Made by a program: the position numbers and the translations under genes. A DNA stretch of 64,000 nucleotides, taken from assembly GCA_900757865.1 (NCBI GenBank), contig CAAEPH010000018.1:1-64000 (forward strand), given 5' to 3'. Below are positions 17,896 through 27,152 of this stretch, piece after piece (the first letter of the stretch is position 1; each line of letters starts with the position of its first letter). The DNA comes from an uncultured Sutterella sp. Lineage in GTDB: Bacteria > Pseudomonadota > Gammaproteobacteria > Burkholderiales > Burkholderiaceae_F. The notes beneath the pieces were generated by a model. That model had not been told where the DNA came from. It made no database searches and was given only the letters and a program-made list of their open reading frames with translations.

Positions 17896-17932
17896 AAACA
17901 AGCGACCTGTCTGACGACAGCGTCGCTTGTTT
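17896..17932. terminator. Terminator between convergent thioredoxin-fold gene and groEL
   Basis: Two stacked stems, aaacaagcgac / gtcgcttgttt outside and ctgtc / gacag inside. Confidence 0.85.
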
Positions 17933-17988
17933 CACATTGAGGCACAGGGTGAAGCCCGAAAGGTCTTCACCCCGATCTCATTAGGAGA

Positions 17989-19623
17989 TTACATCATGCC
18001 GGGCATACCGTCCATGCCACCCATTGCCGGCATGGGCTTCGTTTCCTGCGGCAATTCAGCCACCATGCAGTCGGTGGTCAAAATCAGCGAGGCTACCGAA
18101 GCAGCATTCTGTAAAGCGGTACGGGTGACCTTGGTCGGATCAAGAACGCCCATTTCAACGAGGTTACCGTATTCGCCAGTCTGAGCGTTGTAGCCGTAGT
18201 TACCTTCACCCTGAGCGACTTGGTTAACCACGACGCTAGGTTCTTCACCAGCGTTCTTCACGATCTGACGCAACGGTTCTTCCATAGCGCGCAAGACGAT
18301 ACGGATACCCGCATTCTGTTCGTCATTGTCACCCTTGAGGCCAATAATAGCCTGTTTGGCGCGAATCAAGGCCACGCCACCACCAGGGACGATACCTTCT
18401 TCGACTGCGGCACGGGTGGCGTGTAAAGCGTCTTCAACACGAGCCTTCTTTTCCTTCATTTCCACTTCAGTGGCAGCGCCAACCTTGATCAACGCCACAC
18501 CACCAGCGAGCTTGGCTACACGTTCCTGGAGCTTTTCACGATCGTAGTCGCTCGTGGCGGCCTCGATTTGCGTGCGAATGTTGAGGACGCGGTTTTCGAT
18601 GTTTTCTGCCGAGCCAGCACCATCGATAATGGTCGTGTTTTCTTTGGTGACTTCCACCTTCTTAGCCGAGCCTAACTGAGCAAGCGTGGCCTTGTCGAGA
18701 GAAAGACCAACGGTCGAGGAGATGACCGTGCCACCCGTCAAGACAGCGATGTCTTCGAGCATAGCCACACGGCGATCGCCGAAACCAGGAGCCTTGACGG
18801 CAACAACCTTCAGAATGCCACGGATGGAGTTCACCACGAGGGTTGCCAAAGCTTCACCATCGATGTCTTCAGCGATGATCACAAGAGGACGACCAGCTTT
18901 CGCAACTTGTTCGAGCACAGGGAGCAATTCACGGATATTGCTGATCTTCTTGTCGTGCAACAAGATGAACGGGTTTTCAAAAACAGCAGCCTGTTTTTCA
19001 GGAACGTTAATGAAGTACGGAGATAAGTAGCCACGATCGAACTGCATACCTTCCACAACTTCCAATTCGTTCTTTAAGCTCTTACCGTCTTCAACCGTGA
19101 TGACGCCTTCCTTACCCACTTTATCCATGGCTTCGGAAATGATTTCACCAATTTCGGAATCCGAGTTGGCGGAAATGGAACCAACTTGGGCAATTTCCTT
19201 GTTCGTCGTGGTGGGCTTGCTGAGAACCTTGAGCTGTTCAATCGCAGCGGCAACAGCTTTGTCGATACCGCGCTTCAAATCCATGGGATTCATCCCTGCG
19301 GCAACGAACTTCATGCCTTCATCGACAATGGCTTGAGCTAACACGGTAGCCGTGGTCGTGCCGTCACCAGCGTTATCGCTGGTTTTGGAAGCGACTTCAC
19401 GAACCATGCTAGCGCCCATGTTTTCGAACTTGTCTTTTAATTCCACTTCCTTGGCGACAGACACACCGTCTTTCGTGACCGTTGGGCCACCAAAGGCGCG
19501 TTCGAGAACTACGTTACGACCTTTCGGGCCGAGCGTGACTTTGACAGCGTCAGCTAAAACATTAATGCCACGCACCATCTTGACACGGGCGTCATCACCA
19601 AAAAGAACCTGCTTAGCAGCCAT
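17989..19623 (-). CDS. groL: Chaperonin GroEL (60 kDa)
   Basis: GroEL forms the double-ring folding chamber with GroES. The start at 19623 gives 544 residues beginning MAAKQVLFGDDARVKM, with GAAGGAA as ribosome site; five extra codons upstream in frame are not needed. The ATP motif GDGTTTATVLAQ (about residues 85-96), the GGG-rich VPGGGVALIRA region, and the Gly-Met-rich tail (MPAMGGMDGMPGMM) are present. It follows groES by 48 bases in the usual operon. Confidence 0.98.
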   Translation of the reverse strand: MAAKQVLFGDDARVKMVRGINVLADAVKVTLGPKGRNVVLERAFGGPTVTKDGVSVAKEVELKDKFENMGASMVREVASKTSDNAGDGTTTATVLAQAIVDEGMKFVAAGMNPMDLKRGIDKAVAAAIEQLKVLSKPTTTNKEIAQVGSISANSDSEIGEIISEAMDKVGKEGVITVEDGKSLKNELEVVEGMQFDRGYLSPYFINVPEKQAAVFENPFILLHDKKISNIRELLPVLEQVAKAGRPLVIIAEDIDGEALATLVVNSIRGILKVVAVKAPGFGDRRVAMLEDIAVLTGGTVISSTVGLSLDKATLAQLGSAKKVEVTKENTTIIDGAGSAENIENRVLNIRTQIEAATSDYDREKLQERVAKLAGGVALIKVGAATEVEMKEKKARVEDALHATRAAVEEGIVPGGGVALIRAKQAIIGLKGDNDEQNAGIRIVLRAMEEPLRQIVKNAGEEPSVVVNQVAQGEGNYGYNAQTGEYGNLVEMGVLDPTKVTRTALQNAASVASLILTTDCMVAELPQETKPMPAMGGMDGMPGMM

Positions 19624-19671
19624 TTTGTTTTCCTTCAAAAAATCGGTTTGATCAAATACGGAATCGCACTT

Positions 19672-19959
19672 TTATTCGAGAACGCCCATGATGTCTTCTT
19701 CACGCATCACGAGGAGTTCTTCACCATCAACCTTCACGGTCTGGCCAGAGTATTTGCCAAACAAAACGCGATCGCCGACTTTGACGTCAGGGGTCACGAT
19801 GCGACCCGCTTCATCACGCTTGCCAGGACCAACCGCGATCACTTCACCCTGATCAGGTTTTTCACCAGCGGTATCGGGAATAACAATACCAAAAGAGGTA
19901 GTGGTTTCAGCTTCGAGACGCTTGATAATCACGCGGTCGTGCAATGGACGAATTTGCAT
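19672..19959 (-). CDS. groS: Co-chaperonin GroES (10 kDa)
   Basis: GroES caps the GroEL ring. The ATG at 19959 (MQIRPLHDRVIIKRLE) gives 95 residues, the family length, with GGAG 6 bases upstream; the longer frame begins at a TTG inside that ribosome site. The mobile loop segment (TTSFGIVIPDTAGEKPD) and the C-terminal KVDGEELLVMREEDIMGVLE are intact. The groES leader (19960-20130) carries a candidate heat-shock promoter but no CIRCE element. Confidence 0.98.
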   Translation of the reverse strand: MQIRPLHDRVIIKRLEAETTTSFGIVIPDTAGEKPDQGEVIAVGPGKRDEAGRIVTPDVKVGDRVLFGKYSGQTVKVDGEELLVMREEDIMGVLE

Positions 19960-20062
19960 TTGATGCTCCAAAAAGAATGTGCTTTAACTTTCAAGACTTT
20001 ATGGAATGGATAGCTACCGTTCCCTAGCCTTGAAAAGTTCTGTGCTTTTATTGCAATAAAAA

Positions 20063-20093
20063 CAACGGGGATTGCGAGTCAATGGACTCAACC
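20063..20093 (-). promoter_or_regulatory. Candidate sigma-32 promoter of groES-groEL
   Basis: Read on the - strand, GGTTGAG is followed after 16 bases by CCCCGTTG, a partial match to the heat-shock pattern CTTGAAA / CCCCAT. The spacer region contains the inverted repeat gagtc-aatg-gactc (+ strand 20076-20089). The match is imperfect. Confidence 0.4.
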
Positions 20094-20129
20094 TTTCCCG
20101 CTTTTCCCTCTATATGGGGACGGGAGATG

Positions 20130-20174
20130 AAAAAAACAAGAGGACTGAGAAAATTAGTTACAGTTTCCTCTTGT
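20130..20174 (-). terminator. Intrinsic terminator on the - strand upstream of groES
   Basis: Arms acaagagga (20136-20144) and tcctcttgt (20166-20174); on the - strand the hairpin is followed by a run of seven T. No annotated - strand gene precedes it. Confidence 0.6.
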
Positions 20175-20279
20175 CACGGTTAACGTGAGAGATGAAGGAT
20201 AGCAAAAACCTTCGTACTAAAATGAAGAGATGAGCAAGAGAGAACGCTCCTTCCCGTGGGAGCATAGTGTCTGGGTCTT

Positions 20280-21749
20280 GTGAAAGAAAGGCATAAACAC
20301 ATGGCAGAACGATTTCGAGAATTCTTTTTTTTAATCACAACGTTTTTGGGCTTAGGAGGAACTTTTGTAGCCATGGCGGCGCCTTTGCCTGAGGCTCTTG
20401 AGCAAGCGGCTAAAGCGTATCGAGTCCCTCTCGAGTCGTTGAGTTTAAGTGTTCGTTCCGTGGATCGCCCTTCAGAAGAACCGTTACTTGACTGGAATGC
20501 GATGCAGTCTGTCGCGCCTGCTTCCACGGCTAAATTGGTGACGACTTATGCGGCGCTCGACATTTTAGGGCCTGATTACCGCTGGAGGAGTCAATTTTGG
20601 GCCGATACCCCTCCGAATGAGCGGGGAGTTATTTCTCATCTCTATTTGAAAGGTAGTGGCGATCCTAGTTGGGTTGTAGAGGGATTCCAATTGGCTCTCA
20701 ATCGGTTGCGGCAACTTGGGGTGAAAACCATACAAGGTGACCTTATTGTGGATCGCCATCGTTTTGCCTCGATGCAAGGCGATCCCGCCGACTTTGATGG
20801 TCGAGGTGATCGGCCTTATAACCAGTTACCTGATGCGGCCTTGGTGAATTACAACAGCGTGAGTTTTGAATTTGTTCCTGACCCTAAGGGACAATTCGCA
20901 CGGGTTGTGACGGTGCCAGCTCTTGATGGGGTTGAAGTCCCCGATCGCATCGCTCTGATTGGTGGGGGATGCGGGGATTGGAAAGCGTCTTTAGGCTACC
21001 GGATTGAGCCCATTGACAACGTGAAAAAGCGTGTTGTGTTTGCAGGCGGACTTCCTAAATCATGCGGTCCTAAACGATTTAACGTGGTGTCATTTTCAGC
21101 TGACGAATATCTGGAGCGCCTCTTTCGTGCCTTATGGCAACAGGAGGAAGGACAGTGGTTAGGACACGTTCGGCAGGGAGCCGTACCCGAAGACGCGGTA
21201 TTGTTGGCTGAAAACATCTCTGAACCACTTCGTGAGGAGATCACACTGGCCAACAAATGGTCCAATAATCAGATTGCTCGACATTTGTTTTTAAGCACGG
21301 TTTTGGATGAGGCAAGTTGTAGAGAGGACGATTGTGTGAGTTCCCCGGAGTTGGCTAGAAAGAAGGTATTGGATTGGCTTTCACAAAAAGGAGTCGATAC
21401 CCAGGGGTTTGTTTTAGATAATGGCTCGGGCCTAAGTCGAATCGCGACAGTGACGGCGAGTGGTATGACGCAAATGTTGTGCTCAGCTTGGTCCAGTCCC
21501 ATGATGCCCGAGTTCATCGCTTCGCTTCCGATCGCAGGCGTGGACGGAACGATGCGAAAACGAGTCGTAGCAACTGGGAGCGCTCATATTAAGACGGGGT
21601 ATTTGGCGGATGTTCGGGCCATTGGGGGCTATATCCAAACGTCTCACGGTGATCGCTATGCCATTTTTGCTACGGTTGAAGGATCTCGTGCCGTTGCCCA
21701 AGGGATTCCTTTTTTGAACTCAGTTATTCAGTGGGTATACGAACACTGA
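20280..21749 (+). CDS. dacB: D-alanyl-D-alanine carboxypeptidase/endopeptidase (PBP4 type)
   Basis: DacB is a periplasmic class C penicillin-binding protein that trims pentapeptides and cuts cross-links. The 489-residue frame starts at GTG 20280; ATG 20301 is also possible. A signal peptide covers about residues 13-35 (ending VAMAAP). The serine-protease-like motifs are present: STAK (catalytic serine, about residue 83), SNN (KWSNNQIARH, about 328) and KTG (HIKTGYLADVRAIGG, about 442). It is divergent from groES and closed by the hairpin at 21758. Confidence 0.94.
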   Translation: MKERHKHMAERFREFFFLITTFLGLGGTFVAMAAPLPEALEQAAKAYRVPLESLSLSVRSVDRPSEEPLLDWNAMQSVAPASTAKLVTTYAALDILGPDYRWRSQFWADTPPNERGVISHLYLKGSGDPSWVVEGFQLALNRLRQLGVKTIQGDLIVDRHRFASMQGDPADFDGRGDRPYNQLPDAALVNYNSVSFEFVPDPKGQFARVVTVPALDGVEVPDRIALIGGGCGDWKASLGYRIEPIDNVKKRVVFAGGLPKSCGPKRFNVVSFSADEYLERLFRALWQQEEGQWLGHVRQGAVPEDAVLLAENISEPLREEITLANKWSNNQIARHLFLSTVLDEASCREDDCVSSPELARKKVLDWLSQKGVDTQGFVLDNGSGLSRIATVTASGMTQMLCSAWSSPMMPEFIASLPIAGVDGTMRKRVVATGSAHIKTGYLADVRAIGGYIQTSHGDRYAIFATVEGSRAVAQGIPFLNSVIQWVYEH

Positions 21750-21757
21750 TTCATGGG

Positions 21758-21809
21758 AAAGGGAGTGTTGATCAAGTCAAATCGGCAAAATCAACATTCC
21801 TTTTCTTTT
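21758..21809 (+). terminator. Terminator after dacB
   Basis: Arms aaagggagtgttgat (21758-21772) and atcaacattcctttt (21790-21804) with one mismatch, then a T-rich run. Confidence 0.85.
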
Positions 21810-22251
21810 GCAATGCATAGAGCCATGGGAAGGAGAGCAGATTCTTTCAAAGAGTCAGATTAATGGTGATTTATTGATCGTAGGCGGAGATGAGTTGGTT
21901 TTCCATTGGGATTCTCAAGTTCGTGAACGGTGTTCACGTAAATGAGAAATCTGACATCTACTTTCGACAGTTTAAATCGTTAGGAAAGTTTAATCATGAT
22001 GAAACTCGGCCTTCAATCCTTGTCCTTATTGGGTTTTAGTTTTAAGGGTGCTCTTCAAATTGCCGAAGGCAACTGAAGAACACCGCGAATGACCTCTAAA
22101 AATCAATGGTACTGTTGGTAGTCGATATTGCAGACGTGCTCTGATTTCTTTTGTGAAAACAGCACTCGCCATGAGGCACCAACTCGCACCGCAAAAAGCA
22201 CCGCTTGTTGGAACTTCACGCTGTTCAGAACACGACTCTCTCAACCCGAGC
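21810..22251. other. 440-base stretch without a convincing gene
   Basis: Between convergent dacB and the DsbD-type gene only short frames are open: 21890-22039 (49 codons) and 21996-22076 (26 codons, MMKLGLQSLSLLGFSF..., preceded by AGGAAAG). A third frame is open from the dacB terminator to 21945 without an ATG. At 22048-22086 lies a compound hairpin: ggtgctcttca / tgaagaacacc outside and ttgcc-gaa-ggcaa inside. It has no T-run on either strand. Confidence 0.4.
21996..22076 (+). CDS. Possible 26-residue small protein
   Basis: ATG ATG AAA... encodes 26 residues with a leucine-rich middle; AGGAAAG lies 7 bases before the first ATG. No family is recognised. It overlaps a longer 49-codon frame in another phase, so it may be chance. 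Confidence 0.15.
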   Translation: MMKLGLQSLSLLGFSFKGALQIAEGN

Positions 22252-24411
22252 TTATTGACTGACGCCATCGTCAAGCGCTTTGATGACGATGGAAGGAGTG
22301 AGGAGTTCGGGCAAAACCGTGATTTGCCCATTGCGGTGGTAGACCAAGTAAAGCGGTACACCTGAGCGATGGAATTTCTCCAGCTCTGCAGTGATACGTT
22401 TGTCGTAGTTGGTCCAGTCCCCAACTAGGGTAACGTAGCCAAGAGAAGCGAACCGGTTTTGAACTTCGTCTCGATTGAGTGCTGCCACCTTGTTCGCTTG
22501 ACACGTGATACACCACGCAGCTGTAAAGTCGACAAAAACGGGACGCCCTTGCGCTAAGGACTGTTCAACAGCCTCAGGGGACCAGGCTTCCCAATGCCCT
22601 TGCGTGTTTTGTACTGGCACTTGGTTGAACGTACCTAATCCTAAACAGACAATTAGCCCCACACTGGAAAGCCCTAGTGCCCAAGGCCAGAGAGAGGTGG
22701 AGCTTTTCCCCCATTGTTGACGACCGAGTAACCAAGCCGCTAGGATCACAGCAATGACGGCAAGGCCAACTAAGGCTAGTCCCAGTGGTGTGATCTGTTT
22801 GGAGAGTACCCAAGCGAGCCATAGGCTAGCTCCCAGCATAGGGATGGCCATGATGCGACGGAATTTTTCCATCCAAGCGCCGGGTTTGGGTAGACAGCGA
22901 GCCCAAGAGGGGAAGACGCAAAGGAGTAACCAAGGTAGTGCCATTCCGAAGCCGAGGGCTAAAAAGATAAGGAAAGCTTCAATCGAGGGGCGAGTGAGCG
23001 CATAGCCTAGCGCAGCTCCCATAAACGGAGCTGTACAGGGCGAGGCAATCACAACGGCCAAGATGCCCATTAGAAAAGAGTTGATGACCCCAGCTGAGGT
23101 ACGTTTTCCAGTTGTGAGAACGCCTAATCGCGCACCGAGTGTAAATTCGAAAACACCAAGTAAATTTAAGGTAATGCCCACAAAAAGCAGCAACAGCAAG
23201 CTGACAACCCAAGGTGTTTGCAACTGGAATCCCCAACCAAATGCCATACCTAAGGATCGTAAAGCAATGAGGAGACCAGAGAGCGCAACCATGGACAAAA
23301 GAACGCCCGCCGTGAACGCAATACCGTGAGGTAGTAATGGAGAGCCCTGGCGATGGCCTTCAACAAGGTGTAGCAGTTTTAGCGAGAGAACAGGGAAGAC
23401 ACAAGGCATTAAATTAAGAATGAGTCCGCCGATAAAGGCAAAAGCGATCGCTGCCCACACAGTAAGCTGCTCCCCTCCTTCTGGGTTTACAACACTCATC
23501 GTTGCCACAGGGGTAGGACGTGTAAAAGTGCCTTCGGTAACCGTTAACTCGGTCTCCATTGCCCATCCACCTTGTCGCTCTGGGCCGTCATCAGCGACAA
23601 GAACCCCTTTTAAGGTCGTGGGATTCGTTGCTGCAAATTCAGGTGTGAGGGTGAGGTATACCGTAGCGCTACCGTCAGATTCTCGAACAAATTGAGGGGC
23701 TTGGCTGAGGACATACGCGTTGGCATCTAAAGGAAGAAAGTCCAGGTTATGGTGAACTGTGCGTACGGACTGAGGAACATGAATTTTGACATTTTCCCCA
23801 TGACGCCTAGCAACAATGTCAGGAGACGTGATTTTTTCGGGTAAGTGTTCTATAGCTTTTTGAAGCTTTGGGGCATCTTCAGTGAGGGTGCCCTGGGTAC
23901 TGACGGGCAACGTCAATGAGGCGCTGGCATGTCCAGGAATACAGACGTCTTTACAGGCAAGATAGTCAACGTCAATTGTAATGGTGGTCTCGGTTGAGGC
24001 AGAAGGTTTGCCTGGAGTTTGCACTTGGAAGGGAAAAACAGCCTCGCCATTGTAAGCGTAACTGATAATCCCCATCAAATCGAGGCGCTCTGGTAAAGGG
24101 AATTGAGGTTCCGAGGCATTAAACCCAGAGGGTAAGTTAAAGGTAAAACGACTAGGGAACCCCGCATCTCCAGGCATGAGCCAGTACGTATGCCATCCAT
24201 TTTTCTGGTCAATCACGACGCCGAGCTGATTGGTTGCTTGTGGCTGCAAAGCGTTTTTTTCAGCAATGAGCTTGACCGTCACATTGGGTTGCTCTTGCCC
24301 CGCTTGTTGTGAGGACTGCCCAGGAAACGTCCAGCCACCTGTGGCAGCCAAGGCGCTGGTTGCTAAGGCAAAAAGAGCACCTAAAGAGCAAAATCGTTTG
24401 ATCCAGTCCAT
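22252..24411 (-). CDS. dsbD: Thiol:disulfide interchange protein of the DsbD/ScsB family
   Basis: DsbD-type proteins carry electrons from cytoplasmic thioredoxin across the inner membrane to periplasmic thiol proteins. The 719-residue product has a signal peptide (1-22), an N-terminal periplasmic domain with the cysteine pair in YLACKDVCIPGHA (about residues 152-164), a membrane core of about eight helices with cysteines in NLMPCVFP and IASPCTAPF, and a C-terminal thioredoxin-like domain with AAWCITCQANK. The ScsB-like N-terminal domain sets it apart from classical E. coli DsbD. It follows hemL by 35 bases on the same strand. The exported CPWC protein at 17256 is a plausible client. Confidence 0.9.
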   Translation of the reverse strand: MDWIKRFCSLGALFALATSALAATGGWTFPGQSSQQAGQEQPNVTVKLIAEKNALQPQATNQLGVVIDQKNGWHTYWLMPGDAGFPSRFTFNLPSGFNASEPQFPLPERLDLMGIISYAYNGEAVFPFQVQTPGKPSASTETTITIDVDYLACKDVCIPGHASASLTLPVSTQGTLTEDAPKLQKAIEHLPEKITSPDIVARRHGENVKIHVPQSVRTVHHNLDFLPLDANAYVLSQAPQFVRESDGSATVYLTLTPEFAATNPTTLKGVLVADDGPERQGGWAMETELTVTEGTFTRPTPVATMSVVNPEGGEQLTVWAAIAFAFIGGLILNLMPCVFPVLSLKLLHLVEGHRQGSPLLPHGIAFTAGVLLSMVALSGLLIALRSLGMAFGWGFQLQTPWVVSLLLLLFVGITLNLLGVFEFTLGARLGVLTTGKRTSAGVINSFLMGILAVVIASPCTAPFMGAALGYALTRPSIEAFLIFLALGFGMALPWLLLCVFPSWARCLPKPGAWMEKFRRIMAIPMLGASLWLAWVLSKQITPLGLALVGLAVIAVILAAWLLGRQQWGKSSTSLWPWALGLSSVGLIVCLGLGTFNQVPVQNTQGHWEAWSPEAVEQSLAQGRPVFVDFTAAWCITCQANKVAALNRDEVQNRFASLGYVTLVGDWTNYDKRITAELEKFHRSGVPLYLVYHRNGQITVLPELLTPSIVIKALDDGVSQ

Positions 24412-24446
24412 AGCGTCGTGATATCCAGAAAGGGTTGTCAGAAAAA

Positions 24447-25730
24447 TTATTGACGGATTTCAGCAAACGTTTCTTTTGCCGCTTCGATCGTAGCGTTAAT
24501 GACGTCATCCGTGTGCGTGATAGATGTAAAGCCCGCTTCAAAGGTAGAGGGGGCAAAATACACGCCACGATTGAGCATGCCATGGAAGAAGCGATTGAAG
24601 AGAGCTGTATCAGCCTTCATCACGTCAGCAAAGCCGTGAGGAACAGAAGGCAGGAAGTAAATACCAAACATCCCACCGATGCTGTCGGCTGTAAATGGAA
24701 TGTCTGCCGATTTCGCCGCTTCAATGAGGCCCGTAACAAGCTTTTGTGTTTGTCCCGTGAGCGTATCGTAGAAGCCAGGTTCTTGAATGGCTTTCAGGGT
24801 GGCCAGACCGCAAGCTACAGCGACAGGATTCCCCGAGAGGGTACCAGCTTGATATACCGCCCCGACAGGAGCGATGTGTTGCATGATGTCACGACGTCCG
24901 CCGAAGGCCGCCACAGGCATGCCGCCGCCAATGACCTTACCTAACATGGTCAGATCCGGGGTGACACCAAAATAACTTTGTGCCCCTCCCAAAGCGACAC
25001 GGAAGCCGGTCATGACTTCGTCCACAATGAGCAGAGCACCGTATTTGGTGCACAGCTCTCTCATGGTGTGGATAAACTCTTTGGTTCCGCGGACCATATT
25101 CATATTGCCTGCAATAGCTTCCACGATGACGCAAGCAATATCATCACCAAATTTTTGGAACGCTTCTTCAAGTTGTTCAGGATTGTTATATTCCAGCACA
25201 AGAGTATGTTCTGTGACCGAGGCAGGTACGCCTGCTGAAGACGGGTTGCCAAACGTCAGCATGCCCGAACCCGCTTTGACGAGCAGACTGTCAGAGTGCC
25301 CATGGTAGCAGCCTTCGAATTTGATAATTTTGTTTCGCCCCGTATAGCCTCGAGCGAGACGGATGGCAGACATGCCGGCTTCCGTCCCGGAACTGACGAG
25401 ACGCACTTGCTCCATCGAGGGAACAATCTTTCGAATTTCTTCAGCAATCAGAATTTCAGCTTCGGTGGCGGCGCCAAAGGAGAGTCCTCGTTCGGCTGCG
25501 GCTTCCATTTGGGCCACAACGACGTCGTTGTTATGCCCCAAAATCATGGGGCCCCAGGACAAAATGTAGTCGATGAACCGCTTGCCTGTGGCATCCCACA
25601 TGTAAGGTCCTTTAGCTCGTTCAATGAAGCGAGGTGAACCTCCAACAGAGCGAAAAGCGCGAACGGGGGAATTAACACCTCCAGGAATGGAGATTTGAGC
25701 ACGTTCGAAAAGTTCATCATTGCGGTCCAT
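24447..25730 (-). CDS. hemL: Glutamate-1-semialdehyde 2,1-aminomutase
   Basis: HemL forms 5-aminolevulinate from glutamate-1-semialdehyde, an early haem step. The 427-residue class III aminotransferase-like enzyme has the PLP lysine in MLGKVIGGGMPVAAFGG (about residue 268), SGTEAGMSAIRLARG and YHGHSDSLLVKAGSG. AGGAG precedes ATG 25730 at good spacing. It probably shares a transcript with the DsbD-type gene behind it. Confidence 0.97.
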   Translation of the reverse strand: MDRNDELFERAQISIPGGVNSPVRAFRSVGGSPRFIERAKGPYMWDATGKRFIDYILSWGPMILGHNNDVVVAQMEAAAERGLSFGAATEAEILIAEEIRKIVPSMEQVRLVSSGTEAGMSAIRLARGYTGRNKIIKFEGCYHGHSDSLLVKAGSGMLTFGNPSSAGVPASVTEHTLVLEYNNPEQLEEAFQKFGDDIACVIVEAIAGNMNMVRGTKEFIHTMRELCTKYGALLIVDEVMTGFRVALGGAQSYFGVTPDLTMLGKVIGGGMPVAAFGGRRDIMQHIAPVGAVYQAGTLSGNPVAVACGLATLKAIQEPGFYDTLTGQTQKLVTGLIEAAKSADIPFTADSIGGMFGIYFLPSVPHGFADVMKADTALFNRFFHGMLNRGVYFAPSTFEAGFTSITHTDDVINATIEAAKETFAEIRQ

Positions 25731-25834
25731 GGAATCTTTCTCCTGAGATAAAAACAGTCTGTGCCTATAGTTGGACAGACCAATGTACGTTGTATTTTAG
25801 GGCGAATTTCTATTGCAGAGCTTAAGCGAAAGTT

Positions 25835-25865
25835 AAAAAGGACAAGAAAAACTCCTGTCCTTTTT
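25835..25865. terminator. Terminator between the PagP fusion gene and hemL
   Basis: Arms aaaaaggaca and tgtccttttt, 11-base loop, with T-runs on both strands; it lies just after the stop of the - strand PagP-fusion gene. Confidence 0.85.
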
Positions 25866-25883
25866 ATGCAGCGGTGTCACCAG

Positions 25884-27023
25884 CTAGAATGCGTAGCCCA
25901 GTGAGACGGTAAAGTCAGTGGGCATGGCTTTGAAGTATTGATCTTGACTTCCCTTCACGTTGTCTTTAAACCGACTGAAACTCACATGCATGTCGGCATT
26001 CACGAAGATATCTCGAGTAAGGGCGTAAGTGGCCCCAATGGAGGTTACTGGATGCAGACTGTGGTCTTTCAAACCTTGTCCTTTCATCTCCGAGTAGCCA
26101 AAGCCACCGCCCGCATAGACTCGCAGGTCGTGAGTGACATCAATGTTGTATTGCAGTTGCAATGACAAGGAGCGGAAGCGATAGGTGTCTCGACGAGTAG
26201 GGGTACGCACTAAGTGTTTGGATTCACGCCAAGACAGGTCCGTTGCCCAGTGGCGACCCGAATAATGCCGTAACCCAACGTGCCAAGAATCATTATTGCT
26301 AGCCCAAGTGGTGGTTTCCTCGGTATTGCTTTCATCAACGTATTCCCAACCAATACCGCCGTAGAGGTAGTTTTGTTTGCTGGCCCAAGCGCTCGTTACA
26401 GGTAACGGTTTATCGCGAGAGGCTTTGTCATCAAAACTAAAGGTGGTATAGAAGAAGAAAACGTCTGTCACAGGGATGTAGGTCATGTAGGCGGAGAGGT
26501 TCTCATAGCCCACTTTTGCTACAGGCAGAACCATTGGGAAGGGAATCCAACGATAGTCTCCACGCATGGATAGTCCCGCAAGATAGCCCGCACCAACATG
26601 AAAACCCGATTGTCCCACCGGGAAACGTTTCAGCCATTGATAACCCACCATGGGTTCAGCACGGTAGTTGGAGTCCACAAAGTTGATTAAAAACAGTGTG
26701 CGCTCATTTTGTTGGTCGTCTACCAACTGACGCCCTAAACCCATACCAAAAGGCCAGCCGTTTTGTTGACGGCGATTATCCCAAGCCCACCGGGGGTGTT
26801 CTGTGCGAACAGGTAAAATAAGAAGGTTGTTGCCTTCATTAAATAATGTCTTTGTTCCTTCCACGAGGCTCTGCCAGGAGGCTTTTTGGTTGTTACTAAG
26901 TCCGACAGGGGTGGTTTGAATTAGCGTGTCAATAAATGAATTGCTCCAACTCGAGGCAGAGAAACTTAAAAGAGTGACGCTCAGGGCGCTAACAAGAGAA
27001 GTTTTTAAAAATTTTGTCGTCAT
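25884..27023 (-). CDS. PagP-like lipid A palmitoyltransferase fused to a second outer-membrane beta-barrel
   Basis: The 379-residue protein has a signal peptide (about residues 1-27). Residues about 60-198 match PagP, an outer-membrane enzyme that transfers palmitate from phospholipid to lipid A: the catalytic residues seen in E. coli PagP correspond to His76 (in RTEHPR), Asp117 and Ser118 (in FVDSNYRAEP), and the strand motifs GFHVGAGYLAG and YRWIPFPMVLPVAKVGY are conserved. Where PagP normally ends with an aromatic strand (YTTFSF), this protein continues for about 180 residues with a second set of alternating strands ending SLGYAF, like a small OMP beta-barrel. PagP alone is about 160-190 residues. 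I read this as a two-barrel fusion; the second barrel's role is unknown. Confidence 0.82.
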   Translation of the reverse strand: MTTKFLKTSLVSALSVTLLSFSASSWSNSFIDTLIQTTPVGLSNNQKASWQSLVEGTKTLFNEGNNLLILPVRTEHPRWAWDNRRQQNGWPFGMGLGRQLVDDQQNERTLFLINFVDSNYRAEPMVGYQWLKRFPVGQSGFHVGAGYLAGLSMRGDYRWIPFPMVLPVAKVGYENLSAYMTYIPVTDVFFFYTTFSFDDKASRDKPLPVTSAWASKQNYLYGGIGWEYVDESNTEETTTWASNNDSWHVGLRHYSGRHWATDLSWRESKHLVRTPTRRDTYRFRSLSLQLQYNIDVTHDLRVYAGGGFGYSEMKGQGLKDHSLHPVTSIGATYALTRDIFVNADMHVSFSRFKDNVKGSQDQYFKAMPTDFTVSLGYAF

Positions 27024-27152
27024 GGTTGGTTACCGTTGAGCCTAGGTTGGGAAATCTGAACAGTGCTCAGTTACCAAAAGTAGCGGGTATTGTTGCATAT
27101 TTTAGAAAACCTGGCTAAAAAGCTGAGTGTTATTCTTCTCTGCTGAGAGACC

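Noticed and set aside
19972..20160. CIRCE element for HrcA control of groES-groEL
   Set aside because: The TTAGCACTC-N9-GAGTGCTAA pattern is absent; only a short gagtc/gactc repeat is present.
22026..22424. 132-codon frame on the - strand at the dsbD end
   Set aside because: Mostly overlaps dsbD in another phase and shows no family features.
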